From Rhynochetos jubatus (taxonomy: Eukaryota; Chordata; Aves; Eurypygiformes; Rhynochetidae): a stretch of DNA of 64,000 nucleotides. Shown here one piece after another: positions 11,761 through 22,500 of this stretch (its first letter is position 1; every line of letters starts with the position of its first letter). The stretch spans positions 55,225,304 to 55,289,303 of the forward strand of contig CM050650.1 in NCBI GenBank assembly GCA_027574665.1. The letters run 5' to 3'. A model generated the notes under the pieces. It did no database searches. It was given only the letters and a program-made list of their open reading frames with translations, and had not been told where the DNA came from. The translations under genes and the position numbers were made by a program.

Positions 11761-14700
11761 TCCATAAAAACCCAACCTGCGACTTGGCGCAACGGCGGGC
11801 TCGGTGGCGTTGGAGCGCGGAGGGAAGGTGGCTGTAGCCGGGCCTCGTTGGATCCAAATCAGAGCAGGAGACGGCGCGAATGAATGCGCCGGCAGGCACC
11901 GCGGCGCGTGGGGAAATGTCAGTCTTGCGGCGCTTACCAACTCGGAGGTGTCGGCGTGGAGCAGGGAGGCCGTCTTCGGGAAGAGGCCGGGAAGGCCCTG
12001 AAGACGTGGAAGGTTGAGCCTCGCGTTGGGCTTGAGCGTGGATGCTCCAGTCAGGGAATCCGTCCAGGCAGGGTGCGGACCCACGCCTTGTTGTAGGTGA
12101 CAACGCCTGACGGGAGTCAGTTCTCTCCCAGGTGTTTTCAGAGAGAAACTTTGTTGTTGTTGAGAAGGTTGTTGGAAGACGCTTGTCCAGCAGTAGCTGA
12201 AGAGGGCTCCTTTGCACCCCCTGCCTGGGGCTCTGCTCCCGCTATCCTTAAGCGTGCTTTCTGCTGTTCCTTAGGAACAGCATGGGCTGCAGTGCCAACC
12301 GTTTGAACTGGGTCCGGATGATTGTTACCTTTTTTGAGGTGCTCATCTAAGCAAGCTTGTAGGGGAGCAAGCTGTAGCTGCGATGAGGTTTCCATAGTTA
12401 CTCAATAAGATGTGCTACGGCAAAAAAGGCCCGAACTCTTTAGAATTTGTGTCTCAACAGCAAGTGTGCTGGGAGAGGGAGGAGGAGTCTTGTACCTTGT
12501 CTGGTTTGTAGACCAACAGATGACTGCAGTCATCCCAGGCTATTGCTATTTTTACAGGCTCTAAATTGATCAAGGAATAGACTGGTCTTGCTTGAGTTGG
12601 ACTCTGACGGCTCCTGCTGAAGTTAATGGAAGTCTTGACAGACACAGCTCGAGTCTGTTTGCATTGTATAGCTCGTGGTTTATTTACCCAAGTTAAGCTG
12701 CGCTTGAAAACTAACTAGTTAAGTCCCCGAAAACCATCAACCTCAAAACCCATCAACTTATTCTTAATTGTAGTGAACGGAAAGCCGACAGCCTGTTTGC
12801 TGCTGAGTGCTTTGAATAAAGCAGCTAACAGAACCGCATCTCTCGGAGCCGCCTCGAATACCTGCGGTGTGCTGAACTACGAGGGACGCGTTTTTCACAG
12901 CTCTCTGAGTTCCGCTGTCCGAGCGCGTGGCAAAGTGTTTTAGAGGGTATTTAACCAGTCTGCTTGGCTTCCCCCTCGCACCCCGTTTCACTTGCGTTTC
13001 AGCTCTGCAAACTAAATACAAAGTGAAGAGAGTAGATGGATGTTTGAACATAAGTCGCTTAGTAGTGGGCGATTTGTCTCATTCTCATGGAAGATGGTGA
13101 AAGTGATGTAACTTTTAATTAAATTGAGTGGACTACTGAGGAAAACCATTGTGTTTCTGGCAGATATCTGGCAAGCTGCGTGGCCGGTTTCTTCTCTTCT
13201 GTGTTGCACTTGAGTAATTCTGTGTTGGCACTTGTGTGGGAGTCCTCTCTGTGCTGTCTCTGAAACTGGAGAAAAGTTAACTTGGTTATGGTTTGGCTTT
13301 TTTAAACGAATAGCTCATAATTCAGCTTTAGAGCACCTTTGCTTGGACCGCAATACTTGGGTCCAGCAATAATGCAGTGCTTAATTGAAAAGCATCCTGT
13401 CTGATTCAAGGTCCATTGAAATGTGTAGGAAGGTTTTTGGGTTTAGTGCTGTGAACCCCACACCTCTGATGCTTAGACCTGAGTCGTCTCATCTGTGTCG
13501 CAGGGAGCGCTAAGCAGTTCATCTGCTGCATTTTGGACACCTGACTTAAGACGGGAATCTAAAATTTCACTTCCATCTATTTTGATTTTTATTTTAAGCA
13601 ATTACATACAGCTAAGATGGTAATTAAATTTCCTCCTTGTCTCATTAAATGGTATTATTGCGCTTTTAGTTTTTATACGCTGAATTTCCCCCCCGCCAGT
13701 TCCTTGAGGTACTCGTTTAGGGCTCCTTTCCTTTTAGGACCTTCTGGAAAGGGCTGTCCAGACTGATTCAGATGTTGCTGCACACCTCAGAGCATCCGTA
13801 GTTGTGTTGCTGTGGATGATAGGATCAGTCCCTTGGCTTTGGTTTTGCTTTGGGCTGCGTGTACCCAGATTAAAGGCAGGATTTTGTCTGGTAAGGTCAT
13901 ATTTTGCATTGTAAATGAGCGTACTGCTGCTGATTTAAGTGTTAATAGGATGATGAAGGTGTCTGCTAATCTGAGTAAAAATTCACTTGAGCAGTGGGAG
14001 GAATGTGGTCCAGACGGACCCAAGCCCTGTAGGTGTGTCTTCTTGGTAGAGCTCACTTGGAATCGGGAACGGAGTAGTAGATTTTATCGTTATGGTCAAA
14101 ACCTTAACAGCTCTAGTGACGTTAATCAGGCTCAAACTGCTAGGATTTTCAGACTTCTCAGAGAGCAGAGTCCCTGTTCGGAAGAGCTCTTCGCTCGCTG
14201 CGCCCTGTGGCGCTGCTGACCCGCTCCCACAGGACCGTTGCCGGCTCTGCCGAAGCCGTGGGGAGCTGGAAGCCTGTGTCCTGGGCAATGGGCGGGAACC
14301 CATCCCTGAAGGTGTGCGCACCGCTTCCATGCTGGTACTACTGTAGTAAACCGTGAGTTTCTATCAAAGCTGTAAATCCATTTTATCAGCACAGCTGCCA
14401 TTCCTCGCGCTTGTGATTTATGTTGGTGAGAAGGCACGGTGGGAAGCACGAGAGCTGCAGTAGCTTCTCGCTAGATGAGTAAACATGGTACCTCGGATAG
14501 TCTCCAACCCTTCATCCAGGGATACGCTCCCTCCCTGGTAGAACGTTTCTCTCGCTCACCTTTCACACAGCACTGGGAGCGGCTGTGGCGCAGCTCTGCT
14601 CTTTCACGCTGTGGCTTCCTTGGCGTGAGCAGGCTGTTGGGGTACGCTTGGGGTGGTCAGCCCCACAGCACGTCTGAGCCTTCACGTTTGGGTTTGGGAG

Positions 14701-14835
14701 CAGGTCTGGCTGTCCTGGAGGTGAAGGACAACTGCGGTGTGAAGCCATTTTTTGCGTGTGTAAGGTGAAAAAGAAGAAATAGATCTTTGCCATTCTGTAG
14801 GCCAAGCTGGTTTTGTGGTGTCAGTATGCTGAAGA
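11761..14835. other. Intergenic DNA upstream of ZBTB2
   Basis: Composition falls back to the local average after the CpG island. No spliced frame, RNA gene or clear repeat was recognised. Open frames such as 13812-14219 (135 codons) overlap others on the opposite strand and show no domain. Confidence 0.6.
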
Positions 14836-15228
14836 AAGGCCAAGAGAGTTGGGCTTGTTCAGCCTGGAGAAGGCTTCAGGGAGACCTTACAGCAGCCTTC
14901 CAGTACCTGAAGGGGCCTACAAGGAAGCTGGGGGCAGCTTTTTCCAAGGGCCTGTAGTGACAGGACAAGGGGTAATGGGTTTAAACTGAAAGTGGGGAGA
15001 TTTAGATTGGATATCAGGAAGAAGTTCTTCCCAGAGAGGGTGGTGAGGCACTGGAACAGGCTGCCCAGAGAAGTTGTGGATGCCCCATCCCTGGGAGTGT
15101 TCAAGGCCAGGCTGGATGAGGCTTGGAGCAACCTGGTCTAGTGGAGGGTGTCCCTGCCCATGGCAGGGGGTTGGAACTAGATGGTCTGTAAGGTCCCTTC
15201 CAACCCAAACCGTTCGGTGATTCTATGT
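14836..15228 (+). mobile_element. CR1 retrotransposon 3' fragment
   Basis: This is a 5'-truncated copy of the avian non-LTR retrotransposon CR1. It shows the typical tail order: a Gly-Leu-Phe-Ser-Leu-Glu-like stretch (tcagcctggagaagg), the GATATCAGGAAGAAGTTCTT block, the CTGGAACAGGCTGCCCAGAG block, GGTCCCTTCCAACCCAAACC, and the terminal ATTCTATG unit at 15221-15228. Only the end of the reverse-transcriptase frame and the 3' UTR remain, so it cannot move by itself. Confidence 0.95.
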
Positions 15229-16654
15229 TAATTGGGGATTGTTTCTACCCCTGGGGAACAAAGCTGTATCAACAGCTAGTGAGTAGCTGCAGTTTAGACT
15301 GGGGGAAAAAATAATAATACAAAATCCGTTTGCTAGTACAGCGCATGCCATCTAAGGAAACAGTTTAACTGTATGTACAGATTTTTTTTCTTTAGTTAAG
15401 AGTTTCATTTTCATCAGGAGTTGTTGGTGTAACAGAACGGACACAGCTTCTGCCGTGTAGACTAGCCCTCTGCTTTCTGGCTTTGCCTTGGTCCCGCGTT
15501 GGCCTGTTGCATGCGCCCTGCCCGCTTGTAACTGGAAAAGTTCAAACGTGACTGTGCGTTCCTGGCCGGAGCGATGATTTTAGTGGAGCGTGACTCCAAA
15601 GTTGCAGTAATACATGTTTTGTTTTCCTTAAAAACACCCTCCAAATCCTTTTTTTTTCTAAAGGCCACGCAGCTGAGGCGCATGTGGAGAGCGATGCTTT
15701 AATAGCACAGATGCTACATTCGCGTTGCTGTGTCGTACCATCTAAACGCCGGCTTCAAGCTCTGGAGATACTTGAGCAGTTTGGAATAAACAGAGCGTTT
15801 GTGAGCACTGACTGGAGCTTAGTTAGGAAAGCATTAAGGAGTTATTCGAGAGGGACAGCAGTAACTGGCGGTTACCGTTGGTTAGCAGTCACGTCTCACC
15901 GGTTTGGAAAATACATAAATGTATAGAAACATAAACGGGCCAATGACTGAGCACTAAGGGAGCAGCGGTGATACCAGCTGTAGCTGCGATGCTTTCAACA
16001 ACCCAAAATAAGAGTAAAGGGGAAAAAAAAAAAAAGCTTGTCCTTCTTTTAAATGTAATAAAGTTTATTTAAAGACTCAGAAATGGGGGTGTACATCATC
16101 CAGTGTATAGCTGTGGCAAAATAATTTTGTAAGGCTAACCAAGACCTCCGCTTTCCTGCTGACCGTGAAGAGCTGCAGCTCTTACAAGTCCTTTTCCTCG
16201 CTGGGGCAATAGACGTTTCAAGATGCTTCATCCCCCTCTTAGGTAGTTAAGACAGATACTTGAGCTTTATTTTTTTCCCTCCCAAGACAGCAAGCGTTTT
16301 GGGGCAGTGGTTTTGGTTTTTAAACCCCTTGCGTACCACCTGCTGTACCCGCGACCCTGCGCTGCTTTTTGGCAGTTGCCACGCTAATGCCCTAAACCAA
16401 CCTTGTCTGTAGACAAGGATAACAGTGAGGCTCTTGGCAGGTGTCAAATGCCATCCGATGACGGAGGGCAGTACACCAACGCGCCATCCGCGAGGGAAGG
16501 TTGTACGTCATGGACCAGTAGGTTCCAGCCTGGAGGCTTGCCTTGGACGGCATCTTGACGGTCTAGGGAAAGTGACTGAGAAAACTGGCGAACTTACTGC
16601 ACCAGTGCCTTTTGCTAAACTGGGCTACACGTGGAGGGCCCGTAAATTGGGAAG
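15229..16654. other. Intergenic DNA
   Basis: No gene recognised. It holds a poly(A) run near 16023-16035 and a palindromic double poly(A) signal at 16057-16069, described separately. Confidence 0.55.
16057..16069. terminator. Palindromic double poly(A) signal
   Basis: AATAAAGTTTATT is a perfect palindrome around one G, so both strands carry AATAAA at the same place. It may end minus-strand read-through from RMND1, a plus-strand transcript diverging from the ZBTB2 island, both, or neither. Confidence 0.4.
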
Positions 16655-17224
16655 GGCTGACCACAACTAGGATCACCCTCACAGTAGCTGGTATGAGGCT
16701 GTGTGTTGGTTGTGCTGAGAATATTGATAACACTGTTACTGTTGGTTGTTGCCAAGCAATGTTTACATTAAGCCAAGAACTTTTTTCAGTTTCTGATGCT
16801 GCACCTGTGTTCCCAGCTTCTTCCTCACAAGCAGCTGGGAGGGGGACACAGGCAGGACAGTGACCCAAAGGGACATTTCATGCCATAAAGCGTCATGCTT
16901 AGTACAGAAGTTGGGAGTGGGCCGGGGGTGTCTCTCTCTCTCCCCAGCAGTCTGGCTCTGGGGGCTCTGGCTGCTCAGGGACTGGCTGGCTGTTGGTTGT
17001 ATCATTTGTTTTCCATTATTTTCATGGCACATTATTGCTAGTAATGAGTACTGTTAGTATTATTGGTATCATTATTTTATTTACTTTCAGTTATTGAGTT
17101 GTTCTAATCTCAACCCATGCGCTGCCTTGTCTTTTCTTCTGAGTCTCCTCCCCATCCCACCGGGGGAGGTGTGCGAGGAGCGGCTGCGTGGTGCTTGGTC
17201 GCTGGCTGGGGTTAAACCATGACA
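16655..17224 (+). mobile_element. Solo LTR of an avian endogenous retrovirus (older copy)
   Basis: This copy aligns by eye with the LTR at 20671-21207 through shared blocks: the GTTGCCAAGCAATG / ACATTAAGCC block, GGGACATTTCATGCCATAA, the CCCATCCCACC-GGGGGAG block, CGGCTGCGTGGTGCTT, and an end in TTAAACCATGACA. The 5' edge is degraded, so its start is approximate. The TATA region is decayed (tagtacagaag). No gag, pol or env sequence lies beside it, so it is a solo LTR. No target-site duplication was seen. Confidence 0.75.
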
Positions 17225-19509
17225 CACACGAGCACAGTCTTGCCCTTCAGTCTTAATTTTGTTCTAAATGTTAAAATTTTAGCGTTCTGGATATACCAGG
17301 GTTCCTCTCTGGTTTTCCTTGTATATTCTATATTTATTGCTACTGCACCTTCATTTTTCCCCTCGGGTGACCCTTACTTTTACACCCCTTTTGGGGAAGA
17401 CTCGAACTGTGCAAACTGTGTAGTTTCCCAAGTGCCGCCTGGTCAGAGGAGGACTCTGCTCTCTGCAAGCGCTGTGCTGCGAAAGCTCAAGTGAGGTTCT
17501 GGACATTCTGCGCTTCCCAGCTCAGATGTGTCACACAGCGAGCATGTCCTCGCTTCCCGGGAGACTGTACGGTTGGTTGTTGGAACAAAAACCCTTCAGA
17601 CTTGGATGCAGCTGCCCCCGGGTACCCTGTGAAAAAGGCGGACGCGGAGTTTTAACGTACAGCCGAGGCTTCAGCGAAGCCGCAGAATTGCCAACAGCCG
17701 CTCCACACAGCAAATGGGCTTGGGGGGAAGGAGAGTGTGATCTTACGGCTACGATTTTGTGATTTAAGGCTTCAGAAGTAACCGTGCTTCTCTTGTTTCG
17801 AGGCACTGGTAACACTTCCGTACCATCCGAAGATAGAACACTGGCCATAACCCAGCCTAGACACTTTATGTTTTTAAAGAGCATCCAGGTGGCCTGCAGT
17901 GACTTCCTTAAAACCGCTTTTCCTGATGGATGCAGTTGGTCTGCACACGTACATGTTGGCAATTTAGCTGATACACTGCAACGGAAATGAGGTGAATGGG
18001 AACCGGTGTTCTCGAGCGCAGGTTACACTCAAAATGGGGAGAAAAAGCCTATTTGTCCAAAGGGGCGAAAAACGCTTGCTAGAAAAATTACAGTTAAAAC
18101 GTAACCTAATTCTTTTACTGGGATTATGCGGTGCCCAGTAAGCCTTTCTACTGCATAAAGGATCTAGCGTACTATTTCTGTACCGGCGCCGTGTAGGTCA
18201 GATCAGTGCTGAGGAGCTGCCCCGCGGTGTACTCCAAGGCTTTGCTGCCTGACTCGCTTCCGTGAGCGGGGCTGACCGTTCAGACCTTCTCAGCTCTTCA
18301 GAGCAGCAGTAGCTGGGCTGTCCCAGAACCTCCAGGTACGACCTGTTCTGAGGAGAAAGCCTGCTCCCGAGGAGTTGCTGCTGCTTAAGAGGCTCCCGTG
18401 GCGCTGGTAACGTACCTTACGGCAAAAGGATGGGCTTGTAGTTGGATGTTTTTCCTTGTTCGGCCTGACTGTGTTTCATCTTCCCTATGCACGTGTTTGA
18501 TGTATGCACCAGGAATACCACACTCGGAAACACCGTTTTCAGGTGAAGAGAGAACAGGAAGCTACTGCCGATGTCATCACCCTCCTATAGCCAGAATTTA
18601 GTCACTGCGGCATCTCAACGCCGCCTCAGGCGCTTTTAACAGAACTCTTCGGTTCCTGAAGCGATACGCTGGACTAACCTGATTTTGAAAAAGGCAGGGA
18701 AATAGCAGTTGTGTAGCAGATCCTGAAAACACGCTTAGAAAGAGGTCGCTGAGGAAAACATTCCCCTGATCCTCTCATGAGAGTAAGCGGTAACAGCGAT
18801 GTTGTGAACCTTACCCCAGTGTGCTGCTCTGCCACAGCTTCCCGCGACCCCAGATGAAGTTCAGCGGGTTTCTCTCCCATGTAAATGCCTTCTAAATAAA
18901 CGTGTTCCCATACAGCACGTAAATACCTTTTTGTACTGGGGTAGAACGTAACATTAAATGTGCCTGCGGGGGATATGAAAATCACGCCAGGTAACTTAAG
19001 GAGAGCAAACAGTAGCACCGTTTCCAAGCTCAGGACAGAGTCACAGCTACCCAAGGAGCTGGGGAAAGTGAGGGAAAACTTAATCATCAGTCAGAAATGC
19101 ACAAAGTAGCTCGGTACTCGACCTCTTTTTAACTGTCGGGGGACAAAGCGGCGGAGTCCTTCACCAAATAATACAGTCAGCACGGGAGGGATCCATCCTT
19201 CTGTCCTTCCCTGTAAGGAGACAAAGCTACGTCCCTCCCTGCCTCAGTCCCGCTGTGCACCCAGGCCCACTCACTAGAAAACTTCCCCTGCAAACGTGTC
19301 ACTAGTATCCGCTCTCCACCAGAGCCACATCCACAGATAAAAAGACTTGGCTAACATCACTAGTGCAGCAGCTGGGGATAATGGTCACAGACTGATTTAT
19401 TACTTGAGTAGAAGATGTACATATTTATCAACAGACACGATTCCACTATGTTCCAGAAGCGTATGATAGACAGGAATTTTCTGGGCCATGTGGTCTTTAT
19501 GGTTTTGTC
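17225..19509. other. Intergenic DNA between an LTR and the RMND1 3' end
   Basis: No gene, RNA or clear repeat was recognised. Open frames on both strands overlap each other and lack splice-site or domain support. Some RMND1 transcripts could read through into this stretch if the signal at 19528-19533 is skipped. Confidence 0.5.
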
Positions 19510-19527
19510 AGTTTTCTTCTTCCCAAG

Positions 19528-19533
19528 TTTATT
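19528..19533 (-). terminator. RMND1: Poly(A) signal of RMND1, 6 nt after the stop codon
   Basis: Minus-strand AATAAA begins six bases after the RMND1 TGA. If used, the 3' UTR would be only about 20-40 nt. The downstream sequence has no strong G/T-rich block, so a longer 3' UTR is also possible. Confidence 0.45.
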
Positions 19534-19539
19534 CTGTCG

Positions 19540-19572
19540 TCAGAAAACCACCCTTGCAAGTTCAAACAGAAC
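19540..19572 (-). other. RMND1: RMND1 last exon, coding part of 11 codons
   Basis: After acceptor attccacag the frame reads [10 protein letters not shown] and stop, equivalent to the human tail VMFELGRVFF. It completes the C-terminal membrane helix begun in exon 19926-19810, whose donor is GAG|GTTGGT. Confidence 0.93.
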
Positions 19573-22500
19573 CTGTGGAATAGCAAACACACGGATGTGA
19601 ATTTTTATTTGATTTCATAATCCTCAGAACATCTTACACTGTAAATGAGAGTCTGAAAAGTAACTGTCGGTGCAGTTCAGAAGCTGCTTGTGAAGAACGG
19701 AAGACTAATCCCCTTGTACAACACATTAATAAAATTCTCAACTTTGGAAGTATAGGAACGGCACCGGTTATTACGTTTTCAGCCTGCCAGTGGAAAAACC
19801 CCCACCAACCTCAATGGTGATGAGTATTACGATCATCCACTCGAGGCGCAGGGTGTGCTTTTCATTCAGGTGGTTTCGCATTAGGTCCGTCAGCTCCATG
19901 CAGTGCTGAAGCTTTTCGTTCATGACCTGCAAGAGATTCCAAAACGTACGGCAAATCTGGATTCCGTAGGCAGAACGCAATCGCTAGGCAAAGGAACGCA
20001 GTCCACACGAGGGCTTCCTGAACACAACTAGAATGGTGTTGCAAAAGAATGGAGCAGAAAGTCTTGTCAGGCAACGTGCACAAGCGACGCAAATCTAGGG
20101 GAGTCTGTTATTCCCACAGGTTCACAGAAATAATCAAAATTTAGATACGCATCTGCAGGTACTAAACTGCTCCAGGGTGATATTTACTTAGGAAAACGGG
20201 GACAAGCCAAGGAAGATGCAGCTTAATTGGAATGCCTCGAAAGTAACTCAGCATTTAGGGTTGCTGTACCACCAGAAGAGGTAGTTCTTGTGCTCCTTAA
20301 CTCTGGTTCAGCCAGAAGCAGCATGTGGCCCTTCAGTGAACTGACCTGAATCATCATGTCAGTAAGGCAACTGCTTCATGTCTCTCCTTTTTAAACTTGT
20401 TTTCTCGCACACACTGCGGAACAAGAATTAATCTCCTCTTCTTACAACTATTTAAAGCCTAATTTAGTGCTTCAGGAAACACCCAATCCATTCATTTCAG
20501 GCAGGGTAGTTAGCCTCAACTGGGTAAAAGATGTGAATGGGTTACAAACACACGGAAAAGGGGATAGCGGATGGGATCCTATTGTTCTTTATTCAGTATC
20601 TACAATTAACACAGACATTCATGGAGCTGTCTGTACCCCTGCTGAGCCAAAGACTGCTCATCTGGGGGTGTGTGCTGGTTTTGGCTGAGACAGGGTTAAT
20701 TTTCTTCACATTAGCTAAGTATGGAGCTGTGTTTTGGATGCGTGCTGAGAAGAATGTCGGTAATGCTGATGTTTCAGCTGTTGCCAAGCAATGCTTACAT
20801 TAAGCCAAGGACTTTTCTCATACTGCTCCTGCTCTGCCAGCTTTTTCTCTACAAGGGGCTGAGAGGAGTCACAGCCAAAGCAGCTGACCCAAACTGACCA
20901 AAGGGACATTTCATGCCATAAGGCATCACGCTTGGTATATAAGCTGGAGGGAGTTGACAGGAGGGGAGTCGCAACTCAGGGACGGGCTATTGGTCACCTT
21001 GTGGTGAGCAACTGTTGCATTCTGCATCACATGGTTTTGGATATTCCTTTATCAGTAATATTATTGTTTCCTCTCCCTTCGCTGTCCTACTACACTCTCT
21101 TTCTCTCAGCCCACAGGTCTCTTTCCGATTCTCTCCCCCGTCCCACCTGGGGGAGCGAGTGAGCGGCTGCGTGGTGCTTAGATGCCGTCTGGGTATAAAC
21201 CACGGCAAAGTCCTTTTGGTAAAATTCTCAGAACAGTCAGACACCTACCTTAACTCTGCGATTAATGTTGAGAAACTGACAGGTCTTGTCATAAAGCTCT
21301 TCCAGTTTTTCTCTATCCCAGTAGAAGTCAGGTGTTATTAGCAGGTCTGAACTCAGATTTATACGGTGTCTAGAAAGAATGGGTACCACAGTAATTCAAA
21401 CTTCCTTTGGTCATTACAGGAGCAAATATTTACATAGCAGTTAAAAGAAACATGAAAAATTTCCTGTAATTTTATTATGAGAGGAGATTCTTTGCATGTT
21501 TTACTCAAAAGAGGAGCGATTGTTTAAAATTGGTCACATCTCCTGAAACTTTTCTGAGATTACTCTACTGGGTAACAGTTTTGAGCATTAATGACTTTTG
21601 CCTTACGGCAACACTGCCTCCTCAACTTGTCACCTTCCTTTACTTCCGGTATCTGCACAGAAGGCTTTGACTCTGCTAGTATCTCGCAGAAGAGGTCCAT
21701 GAATTAAGCTACCGGGGGTGTTCTTAACAGCTTGTGTGTATCTCAGAACTGTTCAGCGTGCCTGGTACTGCATGCAGTACCGTGTGAGCACCGCACGCCT
21801 TTCAGGACCAGGCTACCGCCTCAACGTTACAAAGGCTGAGGGCTAAAATCTCTCAACCTACTGCTCACATAAACCTCTAGATGCTTAGAACACCGTTGTT
21901 CATTACTGAACAGTCCTTCAAGCAGGGATATAAAATCCAATGTTTAAAACAGGAATTGCTTTTTAAATTTATCTGTTTTTCACCGATTCTGATTTTTTTT
22001 TTTTAAAGAGAGTCTGTAATGCTCTGTATTCCCAATGGCCAAATTTCACTTGAGAGAGGGGAACACCCCCCCAGCTTGGGTGTAACAAAAAAGTTACCTT
22101 AATGCAAAGAGTTCTCCAATTTTCTGCATTACATCTGCGTGAGACAGTTTCACCTTCCTTCGTGACTTCAATATCTGCAAAGTAACAGGTTTTTCACTGC
22201 GGGTTAAGAAGTCTGGAGTTCTACAGCCTGTGGTACGCATATGAGCTAAAATCTGAACGTCTATCACACTAACACTGGAGTTTTGTTTGCTCAGTGCCTT
22301 GCTTATCTAGCTCTGTCAGAGTATGACCATGCCTCTGTTCATCCAGGTTTTCCAATAAATCACTGACTATGGCATCAGTATCAATAAAAAATCCTGGAGC
22401 ATTTTCTAGGAATGATTTCCCAAACAAGAGATCATTTGTTTTTAATTCCCACTATTAAGTCATGACTGTTTTTTCACCTCACCACTATTCAGCCTTCTCA

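Noticed and set aside
9414..11792. Many long open frames (up to 612 codons) on both strands in the first CpG island
   Set aside because: They overlap in all frames and are rich in Pro, Arg, Gly and Ala, as expected when stop codons are scarce in GC-rich DNA. None has a domain or splice support.
19598..19650. Alternative RMND1 last exon reading CKMF and stop, with its own AATAAA
   Set aside because: It has an acceptor and a poly(A) signal, but the segment at 19572-19540 matches the conserved C-terminal tail far better.
16655..21207. Two LTRs as the ends of one provirus
   Set aside because: The DNA between them carries host RMND1 exons and no retroviral gag, pol or env, so they are separate solo LTRs.
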